From: CALCEB01 sp035531475
Lineage (GTDB): Bacteria > Acidobacteriota > Terriglobia > UBA7540
Length of the DNA: 64,000 nt
Direction of reading: 5' to 3'
Assembly: GCA_035531475.1 (NCBI GenBank)
Contig: DATKST010000025.1
Coordinates: 1-64,000 of the forward strand
Below, piece after piece: positions 52,562 to 60,503 of the stretch. The notes beneath the pieces are model-generated. The model was not told the DNA's origin. It made no database searches and saw only the letters and a program-made list of their open reading frames with translations. Position 1 is the first letter of the stretch; each line of letters starts with the position of its first letter. The translations under genes and the position numbers were made by a program.

Positions 52562-53326
52562 CTAACTGCGAACTCCCACCGGCCTTTTTGAATGGCCCGG
52601 TTTCACCGGCGCAGGCTCCTCGAACGATTCAATCAGTTCGGGAAACACTGCGAGGATGTCGCCGAAAGTGTCAAACGCATGGACATTCAAGCCCCGATTC
52701 CGGCAATGCGCCAGCAACTGCCGTTTCGCAAAAATGAGGCTGGCGCGCTCCACGGCATAACGGTCCGAAAGCCCGTCACCCACGTAGACGACCGGATTGT
52801 GGCCGCGCACCAGGCGCTCAATCAGGGCTGGTTTGCAGGTCGCGCATCCGTGCGGGCAATCGGGCGATGCGTGGGGAAATGAAATGCGCAACCGGCCACC
52901 TTCAAGGCGCAGCGCGCTCGAATAGAAGTTGGCGCCGTTGCGCAGAGCGCGGCGCAAGCCCGCCCGGCGCAGCGCGCGGCGAATCACGGTGTCCAGCCCG
53001 TCACTGACGATGACAAGAGGAATGCCGGCCGCGTGGGCCAGCCGGTCAAATTCGGCAAAATCAGGATCCACGGGAAGCGCGTCGATCAGCGCGTTCAGCT
53101 CGGCGGGGGTGGTTTCCACCAATGCCATCTGGCGCTCCAGGCACTCCCGCGAACCGATCAGACCGCGCGTCCACTCCTGTTCCACTTCTCTCCAGCTTGG
53201 ATGAGCAAGCTGGGTCAGGATTTGGTCGGTGGCGTCAACTTCGGTGATGGTGCCGTCAAAATCGCAAAAGATGACGGGACGAATCTGCAATCTTGATCCT
53301 TTCATTCTTGCTAAGCCGTTTCTCAT
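52562..53326 (-). CDS. MtnX-like HAD phosphatase
   Basis: 254 residues. HAD motif I FCDFDGTITEVD (Asp22, Asp24), motif II VIVSDG, and motif IV VYVGDGLSDRYAVE. A Cys-rich cap (CPHGCATCKPALIE) is typical of MtnX-like phosphatases, which act in methionine salvage or on phosphoserine-type substrates. An ATG 7 codons downstream (53305) is an alternative start. mtnP is 29 kb away; here the neighbours suggest lipid or amino-alcohol work instead. Confidence 0.78.
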   Translation of the reverse strand: MRNGLARMKGSRLQIRPVIFCDFDGTITEVDATDQILTQLAHPSWREVEQEWTRGLIGSRECLERQMALVETTPAELNALIDALPVDPDFAEFDRLAHAAGIPLVIVSDGLDTVIRRALRRAGLRRALRNGANFYSSALRLEGGRLRISFPHASPDCPHGCATCKPALIERLVRGHNPVVYVGDGLSDRYAVERASLIFAKRQLLAHCRNRGLNVHAFDTFGDILAVFPELIESFEEPAPVKPGHSKRPVGVRS

Positions 53327-53347
53327 CAGAAAACCTGTCTACGGGGT

Positions 53348-53462
53348 CTAACCCCAAGGCTGTTCACTTAAGGCTCGTTGGAGAATAACTGCACGCGGTT
53401 GAACCAGAGCCCCTCACCCCAGCCCTCTCCCCGCAAGCGGGGAGAGGGCTGGGGTGAGGGGT
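53348..53462 (-). repeat. CTCTCCCC-hairpin dispersed repeat, copy 5
   Basis: Inverted relative to copy 1: CTAACCCCAAGGCTGTTCAC comes first, then CCCTCACC, the CTCTCCCCGCAAGCGGGGAG core and GGTGAGGG. It lies between the HAD and CapK-like genes. Confidence 0.8.
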
Positions 53463-53513
53463 CACGCAACGCCTCTGCCATCAAAGTTTGGTGAATCCAA
53501 CGCCGATCCCGCA

Positions 53514-54830
53514 TCACGGCGTGCGTTCGTCCACCAATCGCTTCGGTTTTCTACCCTGCTCCAAGCTTCCTCGCGGCAAAAAGCGGAAGGCCAATTGATA
53601 CATGCCGCAATTGTAATTCGACCAGAGATCCGGGTAGCGTTCCGCCAGCCTTTCGCGGACGCTTGCCTCAACGCGCGCGGCCGGAATGCCGTTGGCAAGC
53701 TCCAGGCGGAATTCGAGAATGTCATGGACACCCTCCTGCCGAACCGCTACCTGCCAGCCGCTTGATAAGCCAGGGACGTCATGAAGCACCTTCTCAAAAA
53801 TTTCGGGATGCATATTGCCCGCGCCCATCACCACCATTTCATCCCGCCGTCCCTTGATCCTTGAAATTCGTGCCAGCGGAGCGCCGCACGGGCAGGGATC
53901 CGTAACGATGCGAGCGATATCGTTGGCTCGATAGCGAATAAGGGGTTGAGTGCGCCGCGAAAGCGTGGTGATGACCAGCTCTCCATAATCCTCGGGATCG
54001 GGGTCCAGAACCTCGACCAGAAAATTAAATTCGTCGAAGTGATAGCCCTGGCGCTGCTTGCACTCCATGCCCAGTCCGCCGCCGGCTTCAGTGGAGCCGT
54101 AACCCAAAATCACCGGGGCTTTCCAGACCTGCTGGACGTAGTTGCGATAAACCTCCGTCATGCGGTCACCGGCGGCGAAGATTACCTTGAGCGGGAAAGT
54201 TCCTTCCTTTTCCGCAATCTCGCTGAGACTCACCAGCCAGGTTGGGTCTGCGATCAGAACGTTGTAGCCGTAAATTCCCAGGCGGGAGTAGAGATCCCTC
54301 GGCGCTGGCTTGCCGGTGGCCGAGCAAAAAACTTCCAGTTGTTTGCAGGCCGTGTAAGTGACCCAGCTACTGATCCAATAACCGGCGTCGAAAGTGCAAA
54401 CGGCGCGATCACCCGGCCGCACACCGTTTTCGTAAAGCGCCGCAGCTTCGTAGCGCGCTGCGAAGTCCAATTCGTCATAAGAAAAATAGACACGTTTTGG
54501 AGACCCGGAAGTTCCGGTGGTTTCAAAGACCAGTTGCGGCTCGCGGCAAAGAAATTCGGATGGGGGAAGCGATAGGAGGTCGTCCGCCGTCGTGTAAATG
54601 TCGCGAAGATCATGGGGGTTGCGAACTGCGGCGGGATCGATGCCCCTTTCGCGCAGCTTCTTATTAAAAAACTTCTGGCGCGTGGCGGCGTATTGAACAA
54701 CTTCGCGGAATCCCTCGCTTTGAATGCTTTGAATCAGTGATGGCGAACAGCGCTTGCCCCAGCGGACGAGGGCAGCCGCCGAATCGCCGATCAGAAACCG
54801 CTCTGTCAATCGCCGGGCTTGGCTAAACAT
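53514..54830 (-). CDS. CapK/phenylacetate-CoA ligase-like adenylate-forming enzyme
   Basis: 438 residues. The adenylation P-loop ETTGTSGSPKRVYFS, YGSTEAGGG and the RYRANDIARIV segment are present, followed by a C-terminal domain with GNMHPEIFEKVL. The family activates carboxylic acids as AMP esters, often for thioester transfer. Without a dedicated CoA- or ACP-binding signature I cannot choose between ligase and ACP loader. It sits in the same-direction group as KS and ACP. Confidence 0.82.
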   Translation of the reverse strand: MFSQARRLTERFLIGDSAAALVRWGKRCSPSLIQSIQSEGFREVVQYAATRQKFFNKKLRERGIDPAAVRNPHDLRDIYTTADDLLSLPPSEFLCREPQLVFETTGTSGSPKRVYFSYDELDFAARYEAAALYENGVRPGDRAVCTFDAGYWISSWVTYTACKQLEVFCSATGKPAPRDLYSRLGIYGYNVLIADPTWLVSLSEIAEKEGTFPLKVIFAAGDRMTEVYRNYVQQVWKAPVILGYGSTEAGGGLGMECKQRQGYHFDEFNFLVEVLDPDPEDYGELVITTLSRRTQPLIRYRANDIARIVTDPCPCGAPLARISRIKGRRDEMVVMGAGNMHPEIFEKVLHDVPGLSSGWQVAVRQEGVHDILEFRLELANGIPAARVEASVRERLAERYPDLWSNYNCGMYQLAFRFLPRGSLEQGRKPKRLVDERTP

Positions 54831-54994
54831 AGAACATCATCTTCGGGTCTGGAATGGCGCCCCCTGTTATTTTCCCTTTCCTCCAGTTGCTGTCGCCCCC
54901 GCGCAGGCGGGGGCCCATGCTCTTCCGGACCGGCAAGATATGGATTCCCGTCCCTGCTTCCGCTGGGACAAGCCTTCGCGGGAATGACGGTGAC

Positions 54995-55052
54995 GTAGGG
55001 GCGACCCTTGTGGTCGCCCGCAGACGGCGGGTACCATGCCCGCCCCTGCTTG
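54995..55052. repeat. GTAGGGGCGACC palindromic repeat, copy 1
   Basis: GTAGGGGCGACCCTTGTGGT, then CGCCCGCAGACGGCGGG and CCCGCCCCTGC. A second copy with a full GTAGGGGC...GCCCCTAC stem lies at 62747-62798. Confidence 0.7.
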
Positions 55053-55138
55053 TGGAAAACTGTCGGGACGAACCCATTGCTTGGGTTCGTCCCTGAAATC
55101 AACCTATCTTCCGCATAATACAATAGTTAAGCCATTCT

Positions 55139-55219
55139 TGAATGGCTTCGTTAATGGCTTCGATTGTGTTCTTTCCAAAACTTGCCCATTGTTTTCAATG
55201 GAGTTTGGGTTCGTTTCGA
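55139..55219 (+). repeat. ~80-bp dispersed repeat, copy B
   Basis: AATGGCTTCG occurs twice in tandem, then GTTTTCAATGGAGTTTGGGT. Aligns to 15229-15308 (opposite strand) with no gaps over the 61-base core. Confidence 0.75.
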
Positions 55220-55230
55220 TAATAATTCTT

Positions 55231-55438
55231 GATGATTATCAAGTTAGCTCACGCAAACCCTAACCACCTCTGTTCTTTGAGGGAAACGGGCAGCTTTGCG
55301 CAGTTTAGTCGTGTTAGAGAGGGCTTTCATGCACCTTTTCGTGGCGAACTCTCCCAGCCCAAGCAACTTTAGGGTCCGAAGCAGACTGCTCAGACGACGT
55401 ACCACAAGGCCAGTGCGGGAGCTAACTTGATAATCATC
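55231..55438. mobile_element. 208-bp MITE-like element with 25-bp inverted ends
   Basis: Left end GATGATTATCAAGTTAGCTC (55231-55250, continuing ACGCA), right end its inverted copy 55414-55438, 18 bases exact and one mismatch in the next seven. The interior has no gene. No target duplication is clear. Confidence 0.6.
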
Positions 55439-55488
55439 TATTTTTTTCTTGTTTGCCCATTCACATCCCAGATGCTCGCCCCGCTCAT

Positions 55489-55512
55489 AACTTGTTTATT
55501 TATAAACAAGTT
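55489..55512. repeat. A+T-rich perfect 11-bp palindrome
   Basis: AACTTGTTTAT and ATAAACAAGTT around two T. A protein-binding dyad or short hairpin. Confidence 0.45.
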
Positions 55513-55616
55513 GACTGGAATTGCTCCGATAAATCGACGCAACTTATTCATAATTTTATGGTTATAAAAGTTTTCGAGTCCTGGCGCTTCGCCGCTACGG
55601 GTCGCAGCCTCACAAG

Positions 55617-56804
55617 TCACATTAAGTAGGCTGACTCACCGGAACGTAATGGAGGGCTGGCCAGCAGCTCAATGTAGCTCGACTTCTCCATCAGTGCCCG
55701 AGCCACCTGAGCCACGGCATGGGCCGCGTCCGGCCTGGACAGGTCTCTGGCCCGGCGGGCGATATCCTGAAGTCGAAGCGGTTGCGCGATCAAGGAGGAA
55801 ACGACACCGGGAATGTCCTGGTTCTGCTCCACCTGGACAGCCACTCCGTTCCGGACCAAATACTCCATATTTCTCTCTTCCGGTCCCGGAATAGGATGGG
55901 TGAGGACCATCGGCAACCCCGCAGCCAGGGCCTCCGAAGCCGTCAGACCGCCCGGTTTGGTAATCAGCAGGTCGGCAGCCGCCATCAGTTCCGGTATGCG
56001 GTCGGTCCATCCAAATGGAAAAAGGTCGAGGGCCAGTTTCCCTCGTAAGGAATCCAAGCGACTTCGCATCCGGCGGTCACGACCGGCAATCGCCACAACC
56101 TGCAAGGGCTGATTACAGTTCTCAAGGTGTTCGACAATCGAATCGATGGGCCAGGGCCCCATGCCACCGCCCATCACCAGAACAACCGGGCGCCGGGGAC
56201 TTAGGCCCAGCGATTGGAGGATTTCCTGCCGGTCGAAGGGCAACGCAAATACCGGGTCTACAGGAACCCCACAATTCAGAATGCGATTCGGCGAAACGCC
56301 CCACCCAATCAGTTGCTGCTTGGCGCTATCGCTCGCCACACAATAAAAGTCGATTTCCGGCTGTACCCAAGGTGGCTCGGAGTTGAAATCCGTGGTGACG
56401 GCCAGCACCGGTCCCGAATACCACCCTTCGCGTTTGCCCAGGGATGCAATTTCGGCAGCGCCGATTTCGGTCACAATCAGCAAATTCGGACTGAAGGCGG
56501 CAAGGTCCCGCAGAACCCTTGAACACCCCCGGCGAAAGACCCAATGGGGCGCAGTTGAACGGTGCCGGCGTTTTTCACGGCGCTCATAGAGCCGTCGCCA
56601 AAGGCCCCGGCGGTAGCGCAGCATCAACCAGTAAGGATGCACGTAGAGCCAGTGAAACCACGGTTTGGCGCCCTCGAGCGCATCCACCAGGCGCACATCC
56701 AACTCTTCCCGGCCATCCTCCAGCGCGCTTCGAACCACCGCGGAAGCGCGGACATGACCCGCACCGACGCTTAATGTCAAAATCTGAACCCTTTTGGGTA
56801 GCAT
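55617..56804 (-). CDS. MurG/MGDG synthase-like GT28 glycosyltransferase
   Basis: 395 residues. N-terminal LTLSVGAGHVRASAVVRSAL (MGDG-synthase-type start), then VVLVMGGGMGPWPID, and a GT-B donor site ITKPGGLTASEALAAGLPMV. It resembles processive diacylglycerol glycosyltransferases more than MurG. With the ACP and KS just upstream it probably decorates a lipid. The protein carries a basic patch (RYRRGLWRRLYERREKRRHR) that suits membrane binding. Confidence 0.85.
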   Translation of the reverse strand: MLPKRVQILTLSVGAGHVRASAVVRSALEDGREELDVRLVDALEGAKPWFHWLYVHPYWLMLRYRRGLWRRLYERREKRRHRSTAPHWVFRRGCSRVLRDLAAFSPNLLIVTEIGAAEIASLGKREGWYSGPVLAVTTDFNSEPPWVQPEIDFYCVASDSAKQQLIGWGVSPNRILNCGVPVDPVFALPFDRQEILQSLGLSPRRPVVLVMGGGMGPWPIDSIVEHLENCNQPLQVVAIAGRDRRMRSRLDSLRGKLALDLFPFGWTDRIPELMAAADLLITKPGGLTASEALAAGLPMVLTHPIPGPEERNMEYLVRNGVAVQVEQNQDIPGVVSSLIAQPLRLQDIARRARDLSRPDAAHAVAQVARALMEKSSYIELLASPPLRSGESAYLM

Positions 56805-56887
56805 GGAACTCGTTCCCGACCTGGCGGCTTAGCCCCAATTATTCCGGAATCTCCCACGGGAGACCGAAGCGTTGGGACTCCGGCCGG

Positions 56888-58117
56888 TCAGCTCATTTCC
56901 TTCACCAGCAAAACTGCGTTCAAACCCCCGAACGCGAAAGAGTTGGAAAGCGCCGCCCGGATGTGGCGTTGGCGGGCCGTATTGGGCGTGTAGTCCAAAT
57001 CGCATTCCGGGTCCGGCTCCGTGTAATTCGCGGTGGGCGGGATGACCTCCTTGTGGAGCGCCATCAGCGTGGCCACCAACTCCACCGCTCCTGTCGCTCC
57101 CATGATATGCCCGTGCATGGACTTGCTTGAACTGATGGAGACCTTTCGAGCGTGTTCGCCGAAAGCCTGCTTGACGATCTGCGTCTCTGTGGAGTCATTC
57201 AAACGGGTGCCAGTACCGTGGGCATTGATATAATCGATATCTTCCGGATTGAGCCCGGCCTCGTCCAAAGCCATGCGGATGGCGCGAACCGGACCATCGA
57301 CCGAGGGTTGAGTGATGTGCCCGGCGTCAGAACTCATCCCGAAACCCGCCAGTTCGCCGTAGATTCTTGCTCCGCGCTTTTGCGCGTGCTCCAGCTCTTC
57401 CAGTAACACGGCCGCAGCGCCCTCACCAATGACCATGCCTTCCCGGTCCCGCGAGAACGGGCGGCAGGCATGGCTTGGGTCGCCATTGCCGGGTGCCAGC
57501 ACCCGCACCGATTCCCAGGAACGCATCATGCCGTAGGTGATGGGCGCATCCGATCCGCCCGCCAGCATCATGTCCGCAAGACCAAAGCGGATCAGGTGGA
57601 ACGCCTCACCAATCGCGTGACCGGCGGAGGAGCAGGCGGTGGCGGTGGCAAACGATGGGCCTTGCGCGCCATATTCCATGCAGATCTGCGAAACGGGCGC
57701 ATTGTGCATGATGCGAGGGATGGTGAAGGGATGGAGGCGGGTGGCGTGCTTGCCGTAGAGGTTTAAGTAGCCTTCATCGAGCCCTTGGGCCCCGCCCATC
57801 CCGGAGCCGATCACGACGCCGAACCGCGGCCGTTCCTCTTCCCGAACCGCGAGACCGCTCGATTGCATGGCCTGGCCCGCGGCAATCAGGCCAAATTGCG
57901 CAAACCGGTCAAGCAGATCCAACCGCTTGGACGGAAAGTAATCCGTCGGCACGTAGTCCGGTACTTCAGCGGCAATCTGCACGCTGAGCGAGGAAGAATC
58001 AAACTGCTCAATCCTGCGGACAGCAGACTTTCCCTGAAGCAAGTTTCCAAAAAACGATTCCACGTCCTTCCCGGAGGACGCAAAAACACCCAACCCGGTA
58101 ATCACCACTCTTCGCAA
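56888..58117 (-). CDS. Beta-ketoacyl-ACP synthase (FabF-like)
   Basis: 409 residues from a TTG start. The thiolase-fold triad is complete: Cys162 in ATACSSA, His300 in NAHGTGT, and His337 in KSMHGHIMGA. It condenses malonyl-ACP with an acyl chain. The ACP gene ends 26 bases upstream, so the two are a unit separate from housekeeping fatty acid synthesis; the single KS, with no visible ketoreductase or dehydratase, suggests one elongation step or dependence on other enzymes. Confidence 0.9.
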   Translation of the reverse strand: MRRVVITGLGVFASSGKDVESFFGNLLQGKSAVRRIEQFDSSSLSVQIAAEVPDYVPTDYFPSKRLDLLDRFAQFGLIAAGQAMQSSGLAVREEERPRFGVVIGSGMGGAQGLDEGYLNLYGKHATRLHPFTIPRIMHNAPVSQICMEYGAQGPSFATATACSSAGHAIGEAFHLIRFGLADMMLAGGSDAPITYGMMRSWESVRVLAPGNGDPSHACRPFSRDREGMVIGEGAAAVLLEELEHAQKRGARIYGELAGFGMSSDAGHITQPSVDGPVRAIRMALDEAGLNPEDIDYINAHGTGTRLNDSTETQIVKQAFGEHARKVSISSSKSMHGHIMGATGAVELVATLMALHKEVIPPTANYTEPDPECDLDYTPNTARQRHIRAALSNSFAFGGLNAVLLVKEMS

Positions 58118-58142
58118 GGTCTCACCCTTCGGCTGCGCGAGC

Positions 58143-58433
58143 CTAGTTCTCGGTTGCCGGAGATCCGCTCTTCGCCATGGCGACCAAGTCGGAGATATCC
58201 TTACCTTCGATGACCCGGGTGAGGCTGTCCACCACTTGCCGGACGGATTTCATGTTCTGCGCCACATTGTCTGGAATGTCGATTTTGAACTCTTCTTCCA
58301 GCGCAAATAAGATGTTAACCCCATCCAATGAATCGATACCAAGCTCCTCAAATGTTGAGTCCGCTCTGACCACCCCCGGCTGTAAATGCTGCTCGCGGCC
58401 AATGATCTCTATTACCTTCTCCTCGATATTCAT
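58143..58433 (-). CDS. Acyl carrier protein
   Basis: 96 residues from ATG 58433, with AAGGAG 6 bases upstream; 13 upstream codons in frame are unsupported. The phosphopantetheine site is Ser35 in LGIDSLD. The domain is followed by about 15 extra residues (EGKDISDLVAMAKSGS). It is longer than the usual 78-residue AcpP, suggesting a pathway-specific carrier for the neighbouring KS. Confidence 0.88.
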   Translation of the reverse strand: MNIEEKVIEIIGREQHLQPGVVRADSTFEELGIDSLDGVNILFALEEEFKIDIPDNVAQNMKSVRQVVDSLTRVIEGKDISDLVAMAKSGSPATEN

Positions 58434-58500
58434 CGTTTCTCCTTGTGCCCTCCCTGCCTGGTATTTATACACACGGTCATATAGCCGGCGACGCTCCGTC

Positions 58501-58555
58501 CTGTAGCGCCGGTCTGTGACCGGCGGATTTCGCCGCTCATAGAGCGGCGCTACAG
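58501..58555. repeat. GTAGCGCCGG palindromic repeat
   Basis: CTGTAGCGCCG (58501-58511) pairs with CGGCGCTACAG (58545-58555); inside are GCCGGT/ACCGGC and GGCG/CGCC stems. It lies between the ACP and response regulator genes. Confidence 0.75.
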
Positions 58556-58606
58556 CAAAAGCCCTTCGCCGACTTATGTCCTCACGTATAGTTTTCGTGT
58601 CCCTCT

Positions 58607-58990
58607 TCAGGATGAGATGCCGATTGATCTCTTACTGGCTAGCTCCGCCACAGCCTGCAGAAGCTCCGAGAGCCGGAAAGGCTTCTCCAGCAAGGCTCCC
58701 ACTCCCAGATCCAAAGCCCTTTTCCGTTCCACTCCCGAAATGAATGAAGACATTAAGATCAATTCGTGCTTGGTGTTCTGTTTCCGCAGATGCTGCAGGA
58801 GTTCAAGCCCATTGCGGTCGGGCATTTGCAAGTCGGCGATGACGATCTGGTATTCGCTGCCGGCAGCCAGGGCCTCTTGCGCTGACGCAGCGTCCTTTAC
58901 TACGCCCACCTCGTAGCCATTTGTTACCAAAACCTCCGAGAGAAGCTCCCGGCTCTCTTGATCGTCGTCAACCACCAAAACTTTAACCAT
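58607..58990 (-). CDS. Single-domain response regulator (CheY-like)
   Basis: 127 residues. The receiver domain has VLVVDDD (acidic pocket), phospho-acceptor Asp53 in IADLQMPD, and Lys in LEKPF. No output domain follows. The partner kinase is not in this window. GGAAGG lies 9 bases before the ATG. Confidence 0.9.
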   Translation of the reverse strand: MVKVLVVDDDQESRELLSEVLVTNGYEVGVVKDAASAQEALAAGSEYQIVIADLQMPDRNGLELLQHLRKQNTKHELILMSSFISGVERKRALDLGVGALLEKPFRLSELLQAVAELASKRSIGISS

Positions 58991-59048
58991 CGTGACACAA
59001 CCTTCCTGATTCGGCTAGTCTTGAGTGCAAGGGTAATTCCAAACTCGA

Positions 59049-59077
59049 CTTATAATTTGTAATATATTGATTGTAAA
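59049..59077 (-). promoter_or_regulatory. Sigma-70 promoter of the response regulator gene
   Basis: On the minus strand, TTTACA (59072-59077) and TATAAG (59049-59054) are 17 bases apart, each 5 of 6 to consensus, 60 bases upstream of the ATG. Confidence 0.6.
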
Positions 59078-59410
59078 ATAGTTATAATTAATTTAAGAGG
59101 CAAGAACGTAAGCGAGGGCTACCGGATCACAAGAATGTGTGTCATAATGAAACACTTTGTCTCGAAGTTTTCGGTTTGGAGTTTTATGGACAGACTTGAA
59201 GATTCGCACCCAACCGAAAATGGTAGGTAACTATATTAGTTCCACTAATTAAGATAGACTCGGCTGCGCTCCGGGATGTTTTTAAGTGTCCCAAAAAGAA
59301 ACACACTGCTGCCGAATCAATTCTGGAAGATAGGATTTTTCCTGACAGATTAGGACTAATTGGCGAGAGACTGGCACGGATGGCGGCTAGCCGGCCATCC
59401 CTAAGCCTTC

Positions 59411-59520
59411 AAAAAAACGTGCCGTCGGACTCCGGAAACGGGAGGTGGGAGTTTGAGAGCCCGACGGCACTCCAGCCAGGGAAACGAGCAAATACGGGCG
59501 AAACTTCTTGCTCGGTTATT
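59411..59520 (-). ncRNA. Candidate ~110-nt small RNA with two hairpins
   Basis: On the minus strand a promoter at 59527-59554 (TTGACA, 16 bases, TAATAT) predicts a start near 59520. The transcript would fold a 5' hairpin (CGAGCAA 59508-59514 / TTGCTCG 59485-59491) and then a 10-bp stem (GTGCCGTCGG, 59461-59470 with CCGACGGCAC, 59419-59428). The last stem is followed by seven T (59411-59417), a textbook terminator. The terminal loop holds CCCACCTCCCG, which can pair with a GGAGG ribosome site. No open frame fits inside. I do not recognise an Rfam family. Confidence 0.55.
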
Positions 59521-59526
59521 GACAAC

Positions 59527-59554
59527 ATATTAACTCTATTATCTAGCTTGTCAA
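59527..59554 (-). promoter_or_regulatory. Sigma-70 promoter of the small RNA candidate
   Basis: TTGACA (59549-59554, perfect), 16-base spacer, TAATAT (59527-59532). Confidence 0.6.
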
Positions 59555-59663
59555 GTGTTTTTTTATAAAATAACAAAAATATTTTTGCAGCGCACTCCGC
59601 CCCCAAAGAGCGAAGGGCGGCAGGGGGTGGGACAGAGTCTGGGAATGATGGGTGAGATCCGGC

Positions 59664-59692
59664 TTGACAGGACCGCCACCAGGCATTAGATT
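59664..59692 (+). promoter_or_regulatory. Sigma-70 promoter of the TetR gene
   Basis: TTGACA (59664-59669), 17 bases, TAGATT (59687-59692). Confidence 0.65.
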
Positions 59693-59712
59693 TTAACTAT
59701 CTGGTTAGTTAA
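59693..59712. promoter_or_regulatory. TetR operator TTAACTA-N6-TAGTTAA
   Basis: A 20-bp dyad with perfect 7-bp arms covers the transcription start, 3 bases before the ATG. Binding of the TetR protein here would shut off its own operon. Confidence 0.65.
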
Positions 59713-59714
59713 AG

Positions 59715-60503
59715 ATGGAAAGCCTCCTATTAAACCGCATCCCCGTCAAGGTCCGGCGTCCGTCTGATGCTTACTCGGCCATCTTAAAAGCTGCGGAACG
59801 AATTTTTGCCGAGTCGGGGCTGGCGGGAGCCCGCACCGATGAAATCGCCAAAGCGGCCGGTGTGAACAAGGCGCTGCTCTACTACTATTTCAAGAGCAAG
59901 GACGGCCTCTACCAAGCCGTTCTTGAAAGATATTTAGGAGAATTTCGCTCCCGTGCCTTTGAGGTTTTTTCAAGCCACCAGGCGGTGTCCGCAAGAATCC
60001 TGCAATATGTCGACCTCCACTTTGAGTTCATCGTTGCACGGCCCTACTACCCCAGCCTCATTCAGCGGCTGATGACGGCCAGGTCTGATCCGTGCCGGAA
60101 GCTCATGGACGAAAATCGTTCCCTGCTTTACCACAAGCTTACGGCATTGATTCAGGAGGGCGTAGAAAACGGAGAGCTGCGGCCCGTGGACCCCCATCAC
60201 GCGTTCTTTTCCCTGGTATTCCTGATTGTTTCGTACTTTGCGGCGGCGCCGATTGTCAAATCGGTCAGCCACATCGATCCGTTTGACCCCGCCAACATCA
60301 AAAAGAGAAAGGAGGAGGTCCTGTCTTTGATCCGTGGTTGGCTCATCAAAGACGGGGAGAGCAGCCTGCATGACGCGCAAAATCCTGATATCGATATTAA
60401 TCCTGGTGGCGGCAGGAAGCGGCGCCGCCTACTGGCTGACCACGAACCACAGCGGGGGCCTGGTGCTGACCGGAATCGTGAACACGGACGAGGTCATCGT
60501 TAG
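59715..60503 (+). CDS. TetR/AcrR family regulator of the export operon
   Basis: 262 residues. The N-terminal helix-turn-helix (about 15-65) reads AAERIFAESGLAGARTDEIA, AKAAGVNKALLYYYFKSKDG. The ligand domain follows to about residue 215. The last ~45 residues lie in another frame over the start of the HlyD gene and look like run-through after a lost stop. The leader is only ~15 bases, without a ribosome site, so translation may be leaderless. It heads the HlyD-ABC-ABC operon and probably senses its substrate. Confidence 0.88.
   Translation: MESLLLNRIPVKVRRPSDAYSAILKAAERIFAESGLAGARTDEIAKAAGVNKALLYYYFKSKDGLYQAVLERYLGEFRSRAFEVFSSHQAVSARILQYVDLHFEFIVARPYYPSLIQRLMTARSDPCRKLMDENRSLLYHKLTALIQEGVENGELRPVDPHHAFFSLVFLIVSYFAAAPIVKSVSHIDPFDPANIKKRKEEVLSLIRGWLIKDGESSLHDAQNPDIDINPGGGRKRRRLLADHEPQRGPGADRNREHGRGHR

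Larger units (their letters stand above)
54831..55616. other. Repeat-rich gene-free region
   Basis: 786 bases with several elements in a row: a GATTCCCG...GGGAATGACG remnant (about 54890-54990), a GTAGGGGCGACC repeat (54995-55052), a 12-bp hairpin (GGGACGAACCCA 55065-55076, TGGGTTCGTCCC 55082-55093), the ~80-bp dispersed repeat copy B, a 208-bp inverted-end element, and an A+T-rich palindrome (55489-55512). No gene is convincing. Confidence 0.7.
58991..59714. other. A+T-rich regulatory region between response regulator and TetR genes
   Basis: 724 bases with the response regulator promoter (59049-59077), a small RNA candidate with its own promoter (59411-59554), and the TetR promoter and operator (59664-59712). 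The segment 59101-59400 has no gene I can support. Confidence 0.55.

Noticed and set aside
55438..55620. A 60-codon frame at the end of the GT28 gene
   Set aside because: GTG start, A+T-rich codons unlike neighbours and no motif.
59380..59568. A 62-codon plus-strand frame over the small RNA candidate
   Set aside because: Runs through both hairpins and the terminator; no ribosome site.
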